The notes: generated by a model from the sequence alone, not told the origin. Shown: positions 11,368-21,605, numbered from the stretch's first letter. The stretch is DNA of 64,000 bases from Arcobacter defluvii (GCF_013201725.1 NZ_CP053835.1:434001-498000); one strand, 5' to 3'. Program-made: numbers and translations.

Positions 11368-12800
11368 AGAGTTCCTTTTTCAATCATAGATTTTAAATTT
11401 TCTATTATTGTTGTTATAGTTTTCATTGGATTATTTTTATTCATTTTTGAAATAACTTTTTGTTTAATTCCATCACAATTTGTATAAGTTCCAGATTTTT
11501 CATAAAAAGAAGCTACAGGAACAGCAATATTTGAATAACCAATAGTAAGACATAAATGACTAAAAAAAGAGATAATTTTTTTATTTTCTAATAATTTTAT
11601 ATTATTCTCAAAATAATCATTTTCAATTATAAACACTAAAGAAGCATTTTTTAAACTATCTTCAAAAAATTCTTTTGTTTCATCAATTTCAAGTTCTTTA
11701 AAAGAAGCTCTATTTGAAGTTTTATCATTTTGTCTTAGATAATTATCAGCAAAATTTTCATCAAATGTATTTGGTGAATATCCTGATAAATTTATATTTA
11801 ATTTTCTTGCTAAATTTTTTACATTTAACATCTCTTCATAAGAAAGATTTGGACTTAATACCATTAGGATATTTTTATTTGTAGTTAATTCTTTAAAAAT
11901 ATTTGCAATTGTATTATTTATATCTGTTTCATTTTTATTTACTAAAGGAATCTCAAATCTATTATCATTCTCTTTTGAGTAAGATAATCTTCCTTCATCA
12001 CACATAAACCAACCATTTATTGCTCTATTTACTCTTGGTCTAAATCTAAAAATTTGGTCATCTTTGTATTTTTCTTTTCTATGATCAACAAAAATATTAC
12101 AACCCTTTGAACAACCATTACAAATGGCATCAAAAGTTTCTAAAAACCAAACTCTTTGTTTAAATCTAAAATCTTTATTCGTTAAAGCACCAACAGGGCA
12201 TAAATCAATAACATTCATGGCATAAGGATTATTTAAAGGTCGCCCAGGAAAAATTCCAATAACTGAATGATCAGCTCGACTTATAACACCTAATTCATTA
12301 GTTTTTGTAATATCTGAACAAAATCTAACACATCTTGTACAAAGTACACATCTTTCTTGGTCTAGCATTACATTAGAACCAATATCAACTCTTTTTCTTG
12401 CATGATTTTTAGAATTTACATTTATTCTTGATTCATAAAATCCAGATTCCATGTAATAATCTTGTAATTTACATTCTCCAGCTTGGTCGCAAGTTGGACA
12501 ATCAATAGGATGATTGATAAGTTCAAGTTCAAGAATTTCTCGTCTTACTTTCTCGATATTCTCACCTTTTGTTCTTATAATCATCCCATCTTTTATAGGA
12601 GTATCACAAGCAATTTGAGGTCTTTTTTGACCTTCAATTTCAACCATACACATTCTACAATTTCCATCTTTGCCCAATGCTTGATGATAACAAAAGTGAG
12701 GGATATGAACATTTTCATCCAGTAATTTATCAATCAACAAGCTACCTTTTGTAGCTTGCATTTCTACGCCATTGATTGTAATATTAACTATCTCTGCCAT
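11364..12800 (-). CDS. nuoG: NADH-quinone oxidoreductase subunit G, compact form
   Basis: This peripheral-arm iron-sulfur subunit of complex I has an N-terminal 2Fe-2S ferredoxin domain (CYHQALGKDGNCRMC), the His-Cys box (HPIDCPTCDQAGEC), the CVLCTRCVRFC and DLCPVGA ligands, and a CNGCSKGC...C group like that of cluster N7. At about 478 aa it is far shorter than usual NuoG (roughly 750-900 aa): most of the molybdopterin-type domain is gone, though the end remains (KSGTYTNCDGIKQ). I chose ATG at 12800, with AAAGGG about 7 bases upstream. A GTG at 12815 would put that ribosome site inside the gene. Confidence 0.9.
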   Translation of the reverse strand: MAEIVNITINGVEMQATKGSLLIDKLLDENVHIPHFCYHQALGKDGNCRMCMVEIEGQKRPQIACDTPIKDGMIIRTKGENIEKVRREILELELINHPIDCPTCDQAGECKLQDYYMESGFYESRINVNSKNHARKRVDIGSNVMLDQERCVLCTRCVRFCSDITKTNELGVISRADHSVIGIFPGRPLNNPYAMNVIDLCPVGALTNKDFRFKQRVWFLETFDAICNGCSKGCNIFVDHRKEKYKDDQIFRFRPRVNRAINGWFMCDEGRLSYSKENDNRFEIPLVNKNETDINNTIANIFKELTTNKNILMVLSPNLSYEEMLNVKNLARKLNINLSGYSPNTFDENFADNYLRQNDKTSNRASFKELEIDETKEFFEDSLKNASLVFIIENDYFENNIKLLENKKIISFFSHLCLTIGYSNIAVPVASFYEKSGTYTNCDGIKQKVISKMNKNNPMKTITTIIENLKSMIEKGTL

Positions 12801-12832
12801 ATATATCCCTTTCACCTTAAGTTTATTTTTTC

Positions 12833-14119
12833 TTAGTTACCTGTATATAACTGTCTTGGTCTTGCAATTTTATGTTTTGGATCTTGTTTCAATTCAGACC
12901 ATTGTGATAACCATCCTGGAGTTCTTCCAATAACGAAGATTGGAGTAAACATTTCAACAGGAATTTTAAGAGCAGTTAAAATTACACCTGAATAGAAGTC
13001 AATATTTGGATATAATCCTCTTTCTTTGAAGTAATCATCTTTTAATGCAGCTTCTTCAACAGCAGCAGCAACATCTAATAATTTAGAATCAAGATTTAAT
13101 TCTTCTCTTAATTTATCTTGTAATCCTTTTAATGTTTCAGCTCTTGGATCTCTATTTTTATAAACTCTATGTCCGAATCCCATTAATCTAAATGGATCAT
13201 TTTTATCTTTAGCTTTTGCAATATATGTTGGAACATTTTTAACATCACCGATTAATTTTAACTGATCCATAACTTTTTCATTTGCTCCACCATGAGCACT
13301 TCCCCATAATGCAGAAATACCAGAAGCAATAGCAACATAAGGGTGAGCTTCAGTTGAACCAACATTTCTAACTGTTGTTGTAGAAGCATTTTGTTCGTGG
13401 TCAGCATGTAAAGTAAAGATTGCATCAAGTGCATCAATTTCAACTTGTCTGATTTCTTGATTTTTACCATCACCTAAATATTTCATTCTTCCACCTGGAT
13501 ATGCTCTTAACATATATAAGAAGTTTTCAGTAAAATATTTATTTACATCTGGATAAATTAATGGAGTACCAATAGAATTTCTATATGCCATTGCTGCAAT
13601 TGTAGGCATTTTAGCTAAGATTCTTCTTCTCATCATTTTAAATTGTTCTTCATCTTCTAAATGTAAGTGATCTTTATAAAATGCTGCTAATGCCATAGTA
13701 GCTGCTCCCATCGTTGCCATTGGGTGAGCACCATCTGGTAAAGCATCGAATAATCTTATAATTCCTTCATTTAAAAATGATCTATGTCTGATTTCTAAAT
13801 CAAAGTTTTTAGAAGCTTCAGGAGTTGGAAGTTTTCCTCTCATTAATAAATAAGAAACATCTAAGAAAGAGTGTTTTCCTGCTAAATCAGCAATATCATA
13901 TCCTCTATATCTTAACTCAGAGTTTTCACCATCAATAAATGTGATTTTTGATTCACAAGAAGCAGTTGAAGTATAACCAGGGTCATAAGTAAACATTCCC
14001 GAATCTTTATAAAATGTAGAAATATCTACAACACTTGGTCCTCTTGTACCATCAATAATATTATACTCATATGACTTACCATTTCTATTGTCTGTTAATG
14101 TCATTGTGTTTTTTGCCAT
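12833..14119 (-). CDS. gltA: Citrate synthase
   Basis: This enzyme condenses acetyl-CoA and oxaloacetate to citrate, the entry step of the TCA cycle. The 428-aa length and the N-terminal beta domain fit the hexameric type II family. Visible active-site motifs are GSAHGGANEKV, GFGHRVYKNRDPRAE and a C-terminal PIFVIGRTPGWLSQW. It has its own GGAG ribosome site and lies between nuoF (29 bases) and nuoG (32 bases) on the same strand. It is therefore probably co-transcribed with complex I, linking NADH production to its consumer. Methylcitrate synthase is a relative, but no prp genes are nearby. Confidence 0.94.
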   Translation of the reverse strand: MAKNTMTLTDNRNGKSYEYNIIDGTRGPSVVDISTFYKDSGMFTYDPGYTSTASCESKITFIDGENSELRYRGYDIADLAGKHSFLDVSYLLMRGKLPTPEASKNFDLEIRHRSFLNEGIIRLFDALPDGAHPMATMGAATMALAAFYKDHLHLEDEEQFKMMRRRILAKMPTIAAMAYRNSIGTPLIYPDVNKYFTENFLYMLRAYPGGRMKYLGDGKNQEIRQVEIDALDAIFTLHADHEQNASTTTVRNVGSTEAHPYVAIASGISALWGSAHGGANEKVMDQLKLIGDVKNVPTYIAKAKDKNDPFRLMGFGHRVYKNRDPRAETLKGLQDKLREELNLDSKLLDVAAAVEEAALKDDYFKERGLYPNIDFYSGVILTALKIPVEMFTPIFVIGRTPGWLSQWSELKQDPKHKIARPRQLYTGN

Positions 14120-14148
14120 AATTACTTTTCTCCTATAATAAATTAAAT

Positions 14149-15399
14149 TTAGTTTTTTAAATATGTTTTAAATTCTTCTGGGAATTTTTTAACAATACTT
14201 GAAATAATATCTTTTACTGCTGGTGCAAAAACACAAATCGTTTTTCCATTCATAGTATTACATACATCAAGTATAGTTTCTAAATCCCCAGTTGAACCAT
14301 CACCACTTAAGATTTTTTTTAAAATCTTATCAATCCAACCTGTCCCTTCTCTACAAGGGGTACACTGACCGCAAGACTCATGGTGATAAAATTCAATAAT
14401 ATTTTTCGCTACATCAACCATTGATGTATCTTCATCAATAACTATCATTCCTCCTGTACCTAAAGTTGAACCAATATCCCACATTGACTCATAGTCCAAT
14501 ACTGCCTTTTCTACTTCAGAAGCGGTTAGTATTGGACAAGATGAACCTCCAGGAATAATTGCTTTTAATTTTTTCCCTTCTTTCATTCCACCACCAAGAA
14601 TGTTAAAAAAATCTATCATTTTATTTCCATATGCCATTTCATAAACGCCTGGATTATTTACAGGTCCTGAGATTGCAAATAGCATTGTTCCTGGTGATTT
14701 TTCTGTTCCATATTTTGTATAACCTTCAAAGCCATTTTCTACAATATTTGGAACACTTGCAATTGTTTCTACATTATTAACAGTTGCAGGATTATCAAAG
14801 AACCATTCACACTCTTTTCCATGTGGTTTAAGTCTTGGATGTCCTCGTTTTCCCTCAAGTGATTCAATAAGCGCAGATTTTTCACCACAAATATATGCAC
14901 CACCACCTCTATGAACTGTAATATCAAGTTTAAAATCATATTTATTCATGATTTTATCTCCAATTATTCCAGCTTCATAAGCTTCTTTTATAGCTTCATT
15001 TACTCTATCTATAAAAAATTTATATTCACCTCTTATATAAATATAAGCATTATGTGCACTTATTGCATAACAACTACAAATAATCCCCTCAATTAATAGA
15101 TGTGGATCATATTGGAAAATTTGTCTATCTTTAAAAGTTCCAGGTTCACTCTCATCACCATTAACTATTAAATATCTAGGACGTTCATCAACTGGCGGCA
15201 TTAGCTCCCATTTAGGTCCACAAGCAGCTCCACCACCACCTTTTCCTCTAAGTCCTGATTTTACAACTTCTTGTGTAACATCATTTGGGCTCATTGAAAA
15301 TAATTTATCAATTGATGTATATCTTCCATTCACAAGAGCAACTTCTAATTTATGAGAATTCGGAATATCGAAATTTTTACTTACAATTTTAGTTATCAT
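14149..15399 (-). CDS. nuoF: NADH-quinone oxidoreductase subunit F with altered nucleotide pocket
   Basis: This is the FMN/NADH-binding subunit of complex I. It has the NGDESEPGTFKDR motif (residues 80-92), YICGEKSALIESLEG (169-183) and the N3 cluster motif ESCGQCTPCREG near 345. The glycine loop at 50-68 is unusual. The aromatic residues that line the NADH adenine site in Thermus (Phe70, Phe78, Phe205) correspond here to Ala58, Leu66 and Gly194 by motif alignment. The length of 416 aa is normal. The start overlaps nuoE by 11 bases. It may still use NADH, but the pocket is not canonical. Confidence 0.9.
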   Translation of the reverse strand: MITKIVSKNFDIPNSHKLEVALVNGRYTSIDKLFSMSPNDVTQEVVKSGLRGKGGGGAACGPKWELMPPVDERPRYLIVNGDESEPGTFKDRQIFQYDPHLLIEGIICSCYAISAHNAYIYIRGEYKFFIDRVNEAIKEAYEAGIIGDKIMNKYDFKLDITVHRGGGAYICGEKSALIESLEGKRGHPRLKPHGKECEWFFDNPATVNNVETIASVPNIVENGFEGYTKYGTEKSPGTMLFAISGPVNNPGVYEMAYGNKMIDFFNILGGGMKEGKKLKAIIPGGSSCPILTASEVEKAVLDYESMWDIGSTLGTGGMIVIDEDTSMVDVAKNIIEFYHHESCGQCTPCREGTGWIDKILKKILSGDGSTGDLETILDVCNTMNGKTICVFAPAVKDIISSIVKKFPEEFKTYLKN

Positions 15400-15874
15400 T
15401 TCTACACTCCTTTATAAGTTCATCAACTTTCTCTTTAGTTAATTTTTCGTGATACTCTCCATTTAATGCAAACATAGGTGCTCCACCACAAGCTCCTAGA
15501 CATTCAACTTCAGTTAGTGTGAATAATCCATCGTCACTTGTTTGACCAGCATCTATTCCTATAGTTTCTTTTATATGTTTTTTTAATTCACGGCTACCAC
15601 ATAACATACAAGAGACAGTTTTGCAAAGTTCAATATGATATTTTCCTACTGGTTTTAAGTTAAACATTGTATAAAAAGTTGCAACTTCATATACTTGAAT
15701 AGGAGTTTTACCAATTTTTTCTGCCACATAAATCATAGCTTCAGGACTTACCCATCCAATTTGTTCTTGAACTAACCAAAGTGCTGGTAACATACATGAA
15801 TCAATTTTTGGATATCTTGATACATATTCTTGAAATTTTATTTCATTTTCAGGTGTGTATTCAAATGTATTCAT
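15389..15874 (-). CDS. nuoE: NADH-quinone oxidoreductase subunit E
   Basis: This thioredoxin-like 2Fe-2S subunit of the NADH dehydrogenase module has cluster ligands CKTVSC (Cx4C) near residue 84 and CLGAC (Cx3C) near 125, followed by the family GGAPMFALNGEYHEKLT segment. It is 161 aa, normal length. It overlaps nuoCD by one base and nuoF by 11. Campylobacter and Helicobacter replace NuoE and NuoF with unrelated small proteins, so its presence separates this organism from them. Confidence 0.94.
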   Translation of the reverse strand: MNTFEYTPENEIKFQEYVSRYPKIDSCMLPALWLVQEQIGWVSPEAMIYVAEKIGKTPIQVYEVATFYTMFNLKPVGKYHIELCKTVSCMLCGSRELKKHIKETIGIDAGQTSDDGLFTLTEVECLGACGGAPMFALNGEYHEKLTKEKVDELIKECRNDN

Positions 15875-17508
15875 TATCTATCAAACTCTCCTGCAATAAA
15901 ATTCATACTTGCCATTGTTACAACTGCATCTGCAAGCATCCCACCTTCAACTATTTTAGAATAACTTGCAAGTGAATAAAAACATGGTGGTCTACATTTA
16001 ACTTTATAAGGTCTTCCACTTCCATCACTAACTATAAAAAATCCTAATTCTCCATTTGCAGCTTCAGTTGAAGAATAGTATTCACCTTTTGGTACATGAA
16101 TTCCTTCAAATGTAAGTTTAAATTGATTCATTAAACCTTCAATATTTCCATAAACATCTTTTTTTGAAGGAAGTAATACTCCTGGAGCATAAATATTTAT
16201 ATCTCCATCTGGAAGATTTTTCATAGCTTGTCTTATGATTCTCATTGATTGTATCATCTCTTCAAATCTACACATCATTCTGTCATAAACATCCCCATGG
16301 CTTCCAATTACCATATCAAAATCAAAGTTTTCATAACCATAATATGGTTTGTCTTTTCTTAAATCATATGCAACACCAGCTGCTCTTAAATTAGGACCAG
16401 TTATTCCATTTTTTAAAGCAAAATTACCTTTTATAACACCCACATCTTGTGTTCTATCATGGAAAATTTTATTGTGTGCTATCAAAGATAAAGCATCATC
16501 AATTGCTGTTTCAACTGATTTTAAAACTTCTTGCAAATCAGAGCTAAATCCATCATATAAATCAAATTCTAATCCACCAATTCTTGTATAAGTATTAGTT
16601 AGTCTTGCTCCTGTTAATTTTGATAGCAGATCATAAGCTTTATCTCTTGGAGTAAATAAATACCAAAAGTTTGTAAGTCCACCTAAATCAACCATATTTG
16701 CAGCATTACAAACAAGATGATCGATAATTCTACTTAATTCTCCAATAATAACTCTTATCATTTTTGCTCTTGGAGTTATTTCTATATTTAACATCTCTTC
16801 AACAGCTTTTGCATAACCAATATTATTTAAAATAGCACTACAGTAATTTAATCTATCTGTATATGGAATAATTTGAGAATAAGTGTGATTTTCACAAGAT
16901 TTTTCAAATCCTCTATGTAAATATCCAATTTCTGTAACACAAGTTGTAATAGTTTCACCTTCAAGTGCTACAAAGTTTCTAATTGTTCCGTGACTTGCAG
17001 GGTGAGATGGTCCAACATTTAAAAGCATTAAATCTTTTATCTCTTCGTCACTATAACCTTTAGATTTTAGTTTAGGAAGCATTTCATCCATCAAATCTTC
17101 AGTTTGTGTACAAATTTGTCCTTTTGTAGTTTCATAATCTTTTCTTAAAGGATGCCCAACAAATTGATGATGATTTAAAACTCTTTTTAAATTAGGATGA
17201 CCAACAAATTTTATTCCATATTGGTCATATGTTTCTCTTTCTGCCCAATTTGCAGATTCATATAAATCACAAATTGAATCTATCTCTAAAGTATTATCAT
17301 CAACAAAAGATTTAATAGAAATTTGTTTTTTAAAAGTTGAATCTCTTAATATATAAACTACAGCAAATCTAGAAGGTGTAATATCTGGATATTTTGAATA
17401 ATCTACAGCAGTAATATCGAGTAAAATAGTGTAGTTTTCATCATTTTTAAGTTTAGAAATAGTCGATTTTAAATCTTTAGAATCGATTAACATATCACAA
17501 TTAAACAT
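15874..17508 (-). CDS. nuoCD: NADH-quinone oxidoreductase fused subunit C/D
   Basis: One 544-aa protein joins NuoC (about residues 1-140, with the [16 protein letters not shown] signature near 92) and NuoD (about 155-544, with [12 protein letters not shown] near 165 and a C-terminal [13 protein letters not shown]). NuoD forms part of the quinone site next to cluster N2 in NuoB. Fusion is known in E. coli, whereas Campylobacter keeps the two genes separate. The NuoC part is short at its N-terminus. ATG at 17508 overlaps nuoB by eight bases; the in-frame Met6 is an alternative start. Confidence 0.94.
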   Translation of the reverse strand: MFNCDMLIDSKDLKSTISKLKNDENYTILLDITAVDYSKYPDITPSRFAVVYILRDSTFKKQISIKSFVDDNTLEIDSICDLYESANWAERETYDQYGIKFVGHPNLKRVLNHHQFVGHPLRKDYETTKGQICTQTEDLMDEMLPKLKSKGYSDEEIKDLMLLNVGPSHPASHGTIRNFVALEGETITTCVTEIGYLHRGFEKSCENHTYSQIIPYTDRLNYCSAILNNIGYAKAVEEMLNIEITPRAKMIRVIIGELSRIIDHLVCNAANMVDLGGLTNFWYLFTPRDKAYDLLSKLTGARLTNTYTRIGGLEFDLYDGFSSDLQEVLKSVETAIDDALSLIAHNKIFHDRTQDVGVIKGNFALKNGITGPNLRAAGVAYDLRKDKPYYGYENFDFDMVIGSHGDVYDRMMCRFEEMIQSMRIIRQAMKNLPDGDINIYAPGVLLPSKKDVYGNIEGLMNQFKLTFEGIHVPKGEYYSSTEAANGELGFFIVSDGSGRPYKVKCRPPCFYSLASYSKIVEGGMLADAVVTMASMNFIAGEFDR

Positions 17509-18016
17509 CTAAAAATCCTTTATAATCTTTGACTCTATCTTTTAAAATTGATTCATCTTTTGCTTTTTCTTGAATTCTCATAATCGCATCAAGAACTGCT
17601 TCAGGACGCGGTGGACAGCCTGCAATGTACTCATCAACTGGAATTATTTGATCAATTCCTTGAACTGTTGTATAGTTGTCATAAAATCCACCACTACAAG
17701 CACATGCACCCATAGAAATAACCCATTTTGGTTCGCACATTTGTTCATAGATTTTTTTTAAAATAGGGGCTTGTTTATATGAAATTGTTCCTGCAACTAT
17801 CAGTAAATCTGCTTGTCTTGGAGAAAATCTTACAACTTCAGCTCCAAATCTTGATAAGTCATATTTAGCTCCTGCAACTGCCATGAATTCAATTCCACAA
17901 CAAGCAGTTCCAAATGCCATAGGCCATAAAGAATACGATCTTCCCCAATTTATTGCGTGATCAAGTCTAGTCGTAACTATGCTATCACCTAGTTTTGATT
18001 CAACTCCTAATCCCAT
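17501..18016 (-). CDS. nuoB: NADH-quinone oxidoreductase subunit B
   Basis: This subunit holds the terminal cluster N2, which reduces quinone. The ligands are visible as the tandem cysteines in [10 protein letters not shown], Cys in [10 protein letters not shown] and Cys in AGCPPRPEA. The protein is 171 aa. It overlaps nuoA by ten bases and nuoCD by eight. All features match the family. Confidence 0.95.
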   Translation of the reverse strand: MGLGVESKLGDSIVTTRLDHAINWGRSYSLWPMAFGTACCGIEFMAVAGAKYDLSRFGAEVVRFSPRQADLLIVAGTISYKQAPILKKIYEQMCEPKWVISMGACACSGGFYDNYTTVQGIDQIIPVDEYIAGCPPRPEAVLDAIMRIQEKAKDESILKDRVKDYKGFLDV

Positions 18017-18369
18017 AATAAAGCCTTTTTCTTATAAATATAAATTAATCCAGCGAACAACAATCCCATAAATATAAACATCTTAATTAAGCCATAATAA
18101 CCTAATTCAACGACATTTACAGCCCAAGGAAACATAAATACTATTTCAACATCAAATAATAAAAAGGAAATAGCAACTAAATAAAACTTCACAGAAAATC
18201 TGATATTTGTATTTCCAATAGGATTAGAAATACCACTTTCATAAACAGAGTTTTTTAATTGTGAATTTTCATTCTTTGGTCCAATAAATTTAGTCAAAAC
18301 AAAAACTAAAGATAAAATAACACCAATAGCAACAAAAATTACAGAAGCTAATATTAATTGTGTTGACAT
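18007..18369 (-). CDS. nuoA: NADH-quinone oxidoreductase subunit A
   Basis: This small membrane subunit of complex I is 120 aa with three hydrophobic helices. The conserved loop [25 protein letters not shown] is followed by the acidic helix [14 protein letters not shown]. The loop cysteine commonly seen before the ESG motif is replaced by Val-Tyr here. It is the first nuo gene; the 134 bases upstream are AT-rich and must hold the operon promoter, but no single -10 box stands out. Confidence 0.94.
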   Translation of the reverse strand: MSTQLILASVIFVAIGVILSLVFVLTKFIGPKNENSQLKNSVYESGISNPIGNTNIRFSVKFYLVAISFLLFDVEIVFMFPWAVNVVELGYYGLIKMFIFMGLLFAGLIYIYKKKALLWD

Positions 18370-18503
18370 ATTATTTTCCTAATTATTAATATTATGAAAT
18401 GATTGTACACTTTTTTTTCATACATAATAAAGTTTTTACCCTAATTCTAAATTATTATAAAATATAGTGAGAAAAAAGGTAATACTTTATTTAACTAAAA
18501 TTT

Positions 18504-19676
18504 TTAGAACTCATAAGAAAGCTGTTTTAGGGCTATCTCTAGAGTTTTTTTACTTAATGCAGTATTAAGTCTAAAATATTTGCTACCATTGCTACCAAAA
18601 GAAACACCATCATTTAGGGCAATTTTGCATTTTGTGAGTAAAATATCTTTTATTTCATCGTGAGAAAGTCCTGTTTTAGAAAAATCTAACCATAAAAGAT
18701 ATGTTGCTTCAGGAATAAAAAAATCAATTTTTGAATTTATATTTTTTAAATAATCTTTTGTAAATAAAATATTATTCATGATATATTTTTTTAATTCTTT
18801 AACAAATACTGAACCATTTTCATAGGCTGCTTTTGTTGAAACATAACCAAAAAAGTTTATTGAATTTATCTCTCTTTTAATTGCGATTTTTTTAAATTTA
18901 TTTAAAATTTCTTCATTTTTACTTATTGCATATGCACAATTTAAACCTGCGATATTAAAAGTTTTTCCAGGACTATTAAGTGTAATTGTTTGATTTGCTA
19001 TCTCTTTTGAAATAGATGCAATAGGAGTAAACTTTTTAAAAGTGATATCACTATGAATCTCATCTGAAACTATAATGATGTTATGTTTTATACAAATGTT
19101 TGCTAATTTTTCGAGTTCTTCTTTACTCCAAACACGACCAACTGGATTATGAGGAGAACAAAGTGCTAAAATTTTTGTTTTAGAAGTTATTTTCTTTTCT
19201 AAATCTTCTAAATCCATAGTGTAATAGTTATTTTCATCTTTTTTTAGTTCATTTACAACTACAATTCTACCATTTACTGTAACGCATTTAAAAAGTGGTG
19301 GATAAATTGGAGTTTGAACTATAACTTCATCACCAATTTCACTAAATGCTTCAATACAAGCACTATAAGCTGGAACTACTCCATTTATCATAAAAATATC
19401 TTTTTGTTCAATTTGCCAATCATGTTCATTTTTTTGCCAATTGATAATTGAAGCATAAAGTTCAGATGTATCAACACTATAACCATATAAAGAGTTAGAA
19501 GCTGCTTTTATAATTGCATCATTTATAAATGATGGAGTTTTAAAATCCATATCAGCTACCCAAAGTGGATTTAAATCCTCATAACCAAAATATTTTTTTA
19601 AACCATCATATTTCGCACAATTTGTATTTTTTCTATTTATCTCTTCATCAAAATTATATTCAATATTATTAAGCAT
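18504..19676 (-). CDS. PLP-dependent C-S lyase / aminotransferase of the MalY/PatB family
   Basis: This fold-type I PLP enzyme probably cleaves cystathionine or cysteine conjugates to homocysteine or sulfide, pyruvate and ammonia. Family marks are PLWVADMDFKTP near residue 37, CSPHNPVGRVW near 168, SDEIHSDI near 203 and the PLP lysine in LNSPGKTFNIAG near 233. At 390 aa the length is standard. It stands alone, transcribed in the nuo direction and divergent from ubiD. The exact substrate cannot be read from sequence; aminotransferase activity is also possible. Confidence 0.85.
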   Translation of the reverse strand: MLNNIEYNFDEEINRKNTNCAKYDGLKKYFGYEDLNPLWVADMDFKTPSFINDAIIKAASNSLYGYSVDTSELYASIINWQKNEHDWQIEQKDIFMINGVVPAYSACIEAFSEIGDEVIVQTPIYPPLFKCVTVNGRIVVVNELKKDENNYYTMDLEDLEKKITSKTKILALCSPHNPVGRVWSKEELEKLANICIKHNIIIVSDEIHSDITFKKFTPIASISKEIANQTITLNSPGKTFNIAGLNCAYAISKNEEILNKFKKIAIKREINSINFFGYVSTKAAYENGSVFVKELKKYIMNNILFTKDYLKNINSKIDFFIPEATYLLWLDFSKTGLSHDEIKDILLTKCKIALNDGVSFGSNGSKYFRLNTALSKKTLEIALKQLSYEF

Positions 19677-19766
19677 ACTTAAAACCTCTATTATAAACTA
19701 TATTTTATGGATAAAATGATATAAGATTTCAACTTAATTAACTGATGAATTAGATTTGAGGGAAAA

Positions 19767-21578
19767 ATGAAAGAAGCTATTGAACTATTAAAAAAAAATA
19801 ATTTGCTAAGAGTTATCGATGATGAATTAGATATATATTTAGAAATTCCACATATTGCTTATATTGAAGTAAAAAAAGAGGATTCTAAAGCTTTATTATT
19901 TACAAATGTTGTAGATAAAAAAAATAATAAAAAATTTGATATACCAGTTTTGATGAATGTTTTTTGTAATGAAAAAGCTGTAAGACTTTTTATTGGAGAT
20001 GGAGATAAAATTGGAGCTGAAATAGAAGGGCTTTTAAAAATGAAGCCACCAACAACTTTTAGCGAAAAATTATCTACTTTTGGAAAATTATTTGCACTTA
20101 AAAACACAATTCCTAAAAAATTAAAAGGGAAAGGTGAGTGTCAACAAGTAATAAAACTTGGAAGTGATGCAAAACTTTCTGATTTACCAATTCTTACAAC
20201 TTGGGAACAAGACGGAGGTCCTTTTATTACAATGGGGCAAGTGTACACGACTTCTTTAAATGGTGAATTAAAAAACCTTGGAATGTATAGACTTCAAGTT
20301 TATGATGACCAAACTTTAGGAATGCATTGGCAAATTCATAAAGACTCAAATCATTTCTTCCATGAGTATAAAAAAGCTGGTAAAAAAATGCCAGTATCAA
20401 TTGGAATAGGAGGTGATCCTATGTATATTTGGTGCGGGCAAGCTCCGCTTCCAATAGGAATTTTTGAACTTATGCTTTATGGTTTTGTAAAAAATAAAAA
20501 TGCCCAACTTGTAAAATCAATTACAAATGATATTTATGTTCCAAAAGATAATGATTTTATTATCGAAGGTTTTGTTGATCCTTCAAAAATGAGAATTGAA
20601 GGACCATTTGGAGACCATACTGGATATTATACACTTGAAGAAGAGTATCCATTTATGCAAGTTTCGGCAATTACAAGTAAGAAAAATCCTACATATTTAG
20701 CAACTGTTGTTGGTAAACCACCACTTGAAGATAAATATATGGGATTTGCAACTGAAAGAATCTTCTTACCATTATTAAAAACAACGGCTCCTGATTTAAT
20801 AGATTATTATATGCCTGAAAATGGTGTTTTCCATAATCTAATTGTTGCAAAAATTAAAACACTTTATCCTGGACATGCTTCTCAAATGATGCATGCATTT
20901 TGGGGAGTAGGGCAAATGAGTTTTGTTAAACATGCGATTTTTGTAAATGAAGATGCACCTGAACTGACTTCACATGAAGAGATTTCAAAATATATTTTAA
21001 ATAGAATAAATGTTGAAGATATGTTAGTTTCAAAAGGTGTAGTTGATGCACTTGACCATTCATCTCCAAAATTTGCAGTTGGTGGAAAATTAGGACTTGA
21101 TTGTACTGGTGATGAAGTTGCTGAACTTGGAATTACACTTTTAGAAGATGATGAATTACTTCAAAAAATGCAAAATATTTCAAATGAAGTAAAAGCTTTA
21201 AAACAATATTTCAAAGATACAAAAAATCCAATTTGCGTAATTAGTGTAGAAAAAACTAGAAATCAAAAATATCTTTTTGAAGAGTTAAAACCACTTTTTG
21301 AACATATTAAAATTTTAATAATAGTTGATAGTGCAAAAAATGATGTAACTAATTCTTATATGTTAGTTTGGAGAGTTTGTAATAATATCGATTCAAATAG
21401 AGATTTATTTATTGATGGTCATACAATGTGTTTAGATGCAACTGACAAAAATGCTCATGATAATTTTAAACGAAGATGGCCTGATGATGTTGATTGTACA
21501 AAAGAGGTTATTGAGTCATTAAGAGAGAGAAAGATTATTGATATAAGTGATGAGTTTATAAAAAAATTCTATTTATAA
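19767..21578 (+). CDS. UbiD family decarboxylase, probably menaquinone biosynthesis
   Basis: This prenylated-FMN-dependent decarboxylase is 603 aa. Recognisable family regions are LPILTTWEQDGGPFITMGQ, MYRLQVYDDQTLGMHWQ and EGPFGDHTGYYT with the conserved acidic residues, and a C-terminal WGVGQMSF. The size and sequence fit the long-form UbiD of the futalosine menaquinone route used by Campylobacterota, which acts on a naphthoic acid intermediate. Menaquinone serves the neighbouring frd, nuo and nap complexes. A GAGGGA ribosome site precedes ATG. UbiX, which makes the cofactor, is not in the window. Confidence 0.88.
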   Translation: MKEAIELLKKNNLLRVIDDELDIYLEIPHIAYIEVKKEDSKALLFTNVVDKKNNKKFDIPVLMNVFCNEKAVRLFIGDGDKIGAEIEGLLKMKPPTTFSEKLSTFGKLFALKNTIPKKLKGKGECQQVIKLGSDAKLSDLPILTTWEQDGGPFITMGQVYTTSLNGELKNLGMYRLQVYDDQTLGMHWQIHKDSNHFFHEYKKAGKKMPVSIGIGGDPMYIWCGQAPLPIGIFELMLYGFVKNKNAQLVKSITNDIYVPKDNDFIIEGFVDPSKMRIEGPFGDHTGYYTLEEEYPFMQVSAITSKKNPTYLATVVGKPPLEDKYMGFATERIFLPLLKTTAPDLIDYYMPENGVFHNLIVAKIKTLYPGHASQMMHAFWGVGQMSFVKHAIFVNEDAPELTSHEEISKYILNRINVEDMLVSKGVVDALDHSSPKFAVGGKLGLDCTGDEVAELGITLLEDDELLQKMQNISNEVKALKQYFKDTKNPICVISVEKTRNQKYLFEELKPLFEHIKILIIVDSAKNDVTNSYMLVWRVCNNIDSNRDLFIDGHTMCLDATDKNAHDNFKRRWPDDVDCTKEVIESLRERKIIDISDEFIKKFYL

Positions 21579-21582
21579 AAAG

Positions 21583-21605
21583 GTAAAGAGAGATTTTCTC
21601 TTTAC
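21583..21605. terminator. Hairpin between convergent ubiD-type gene and exporter
   Basis: A nine-base inverted repeat, GTAAAGAGA (21583-21591) and TCTCTTTAC (21597-21605) with a five-base loop, lies between two convergent genes and touches the stop codon of the second. No clear T-run follows on either strand, so termination is a guess from position. Confidence 0.4.

Noticed and set aside
12801-12815. GTG start five codons upstream for nuoG
   Set aside because: The AAAGGG ribosome site for ATG 12800 lies inside that extension.
13258-13473. Minus-strand 71-residue frame inside gltA
   Set aside because: It overlaps the citrate synthase catalytic region in another frame and is a Leu/Met/Gln-rich shadow.
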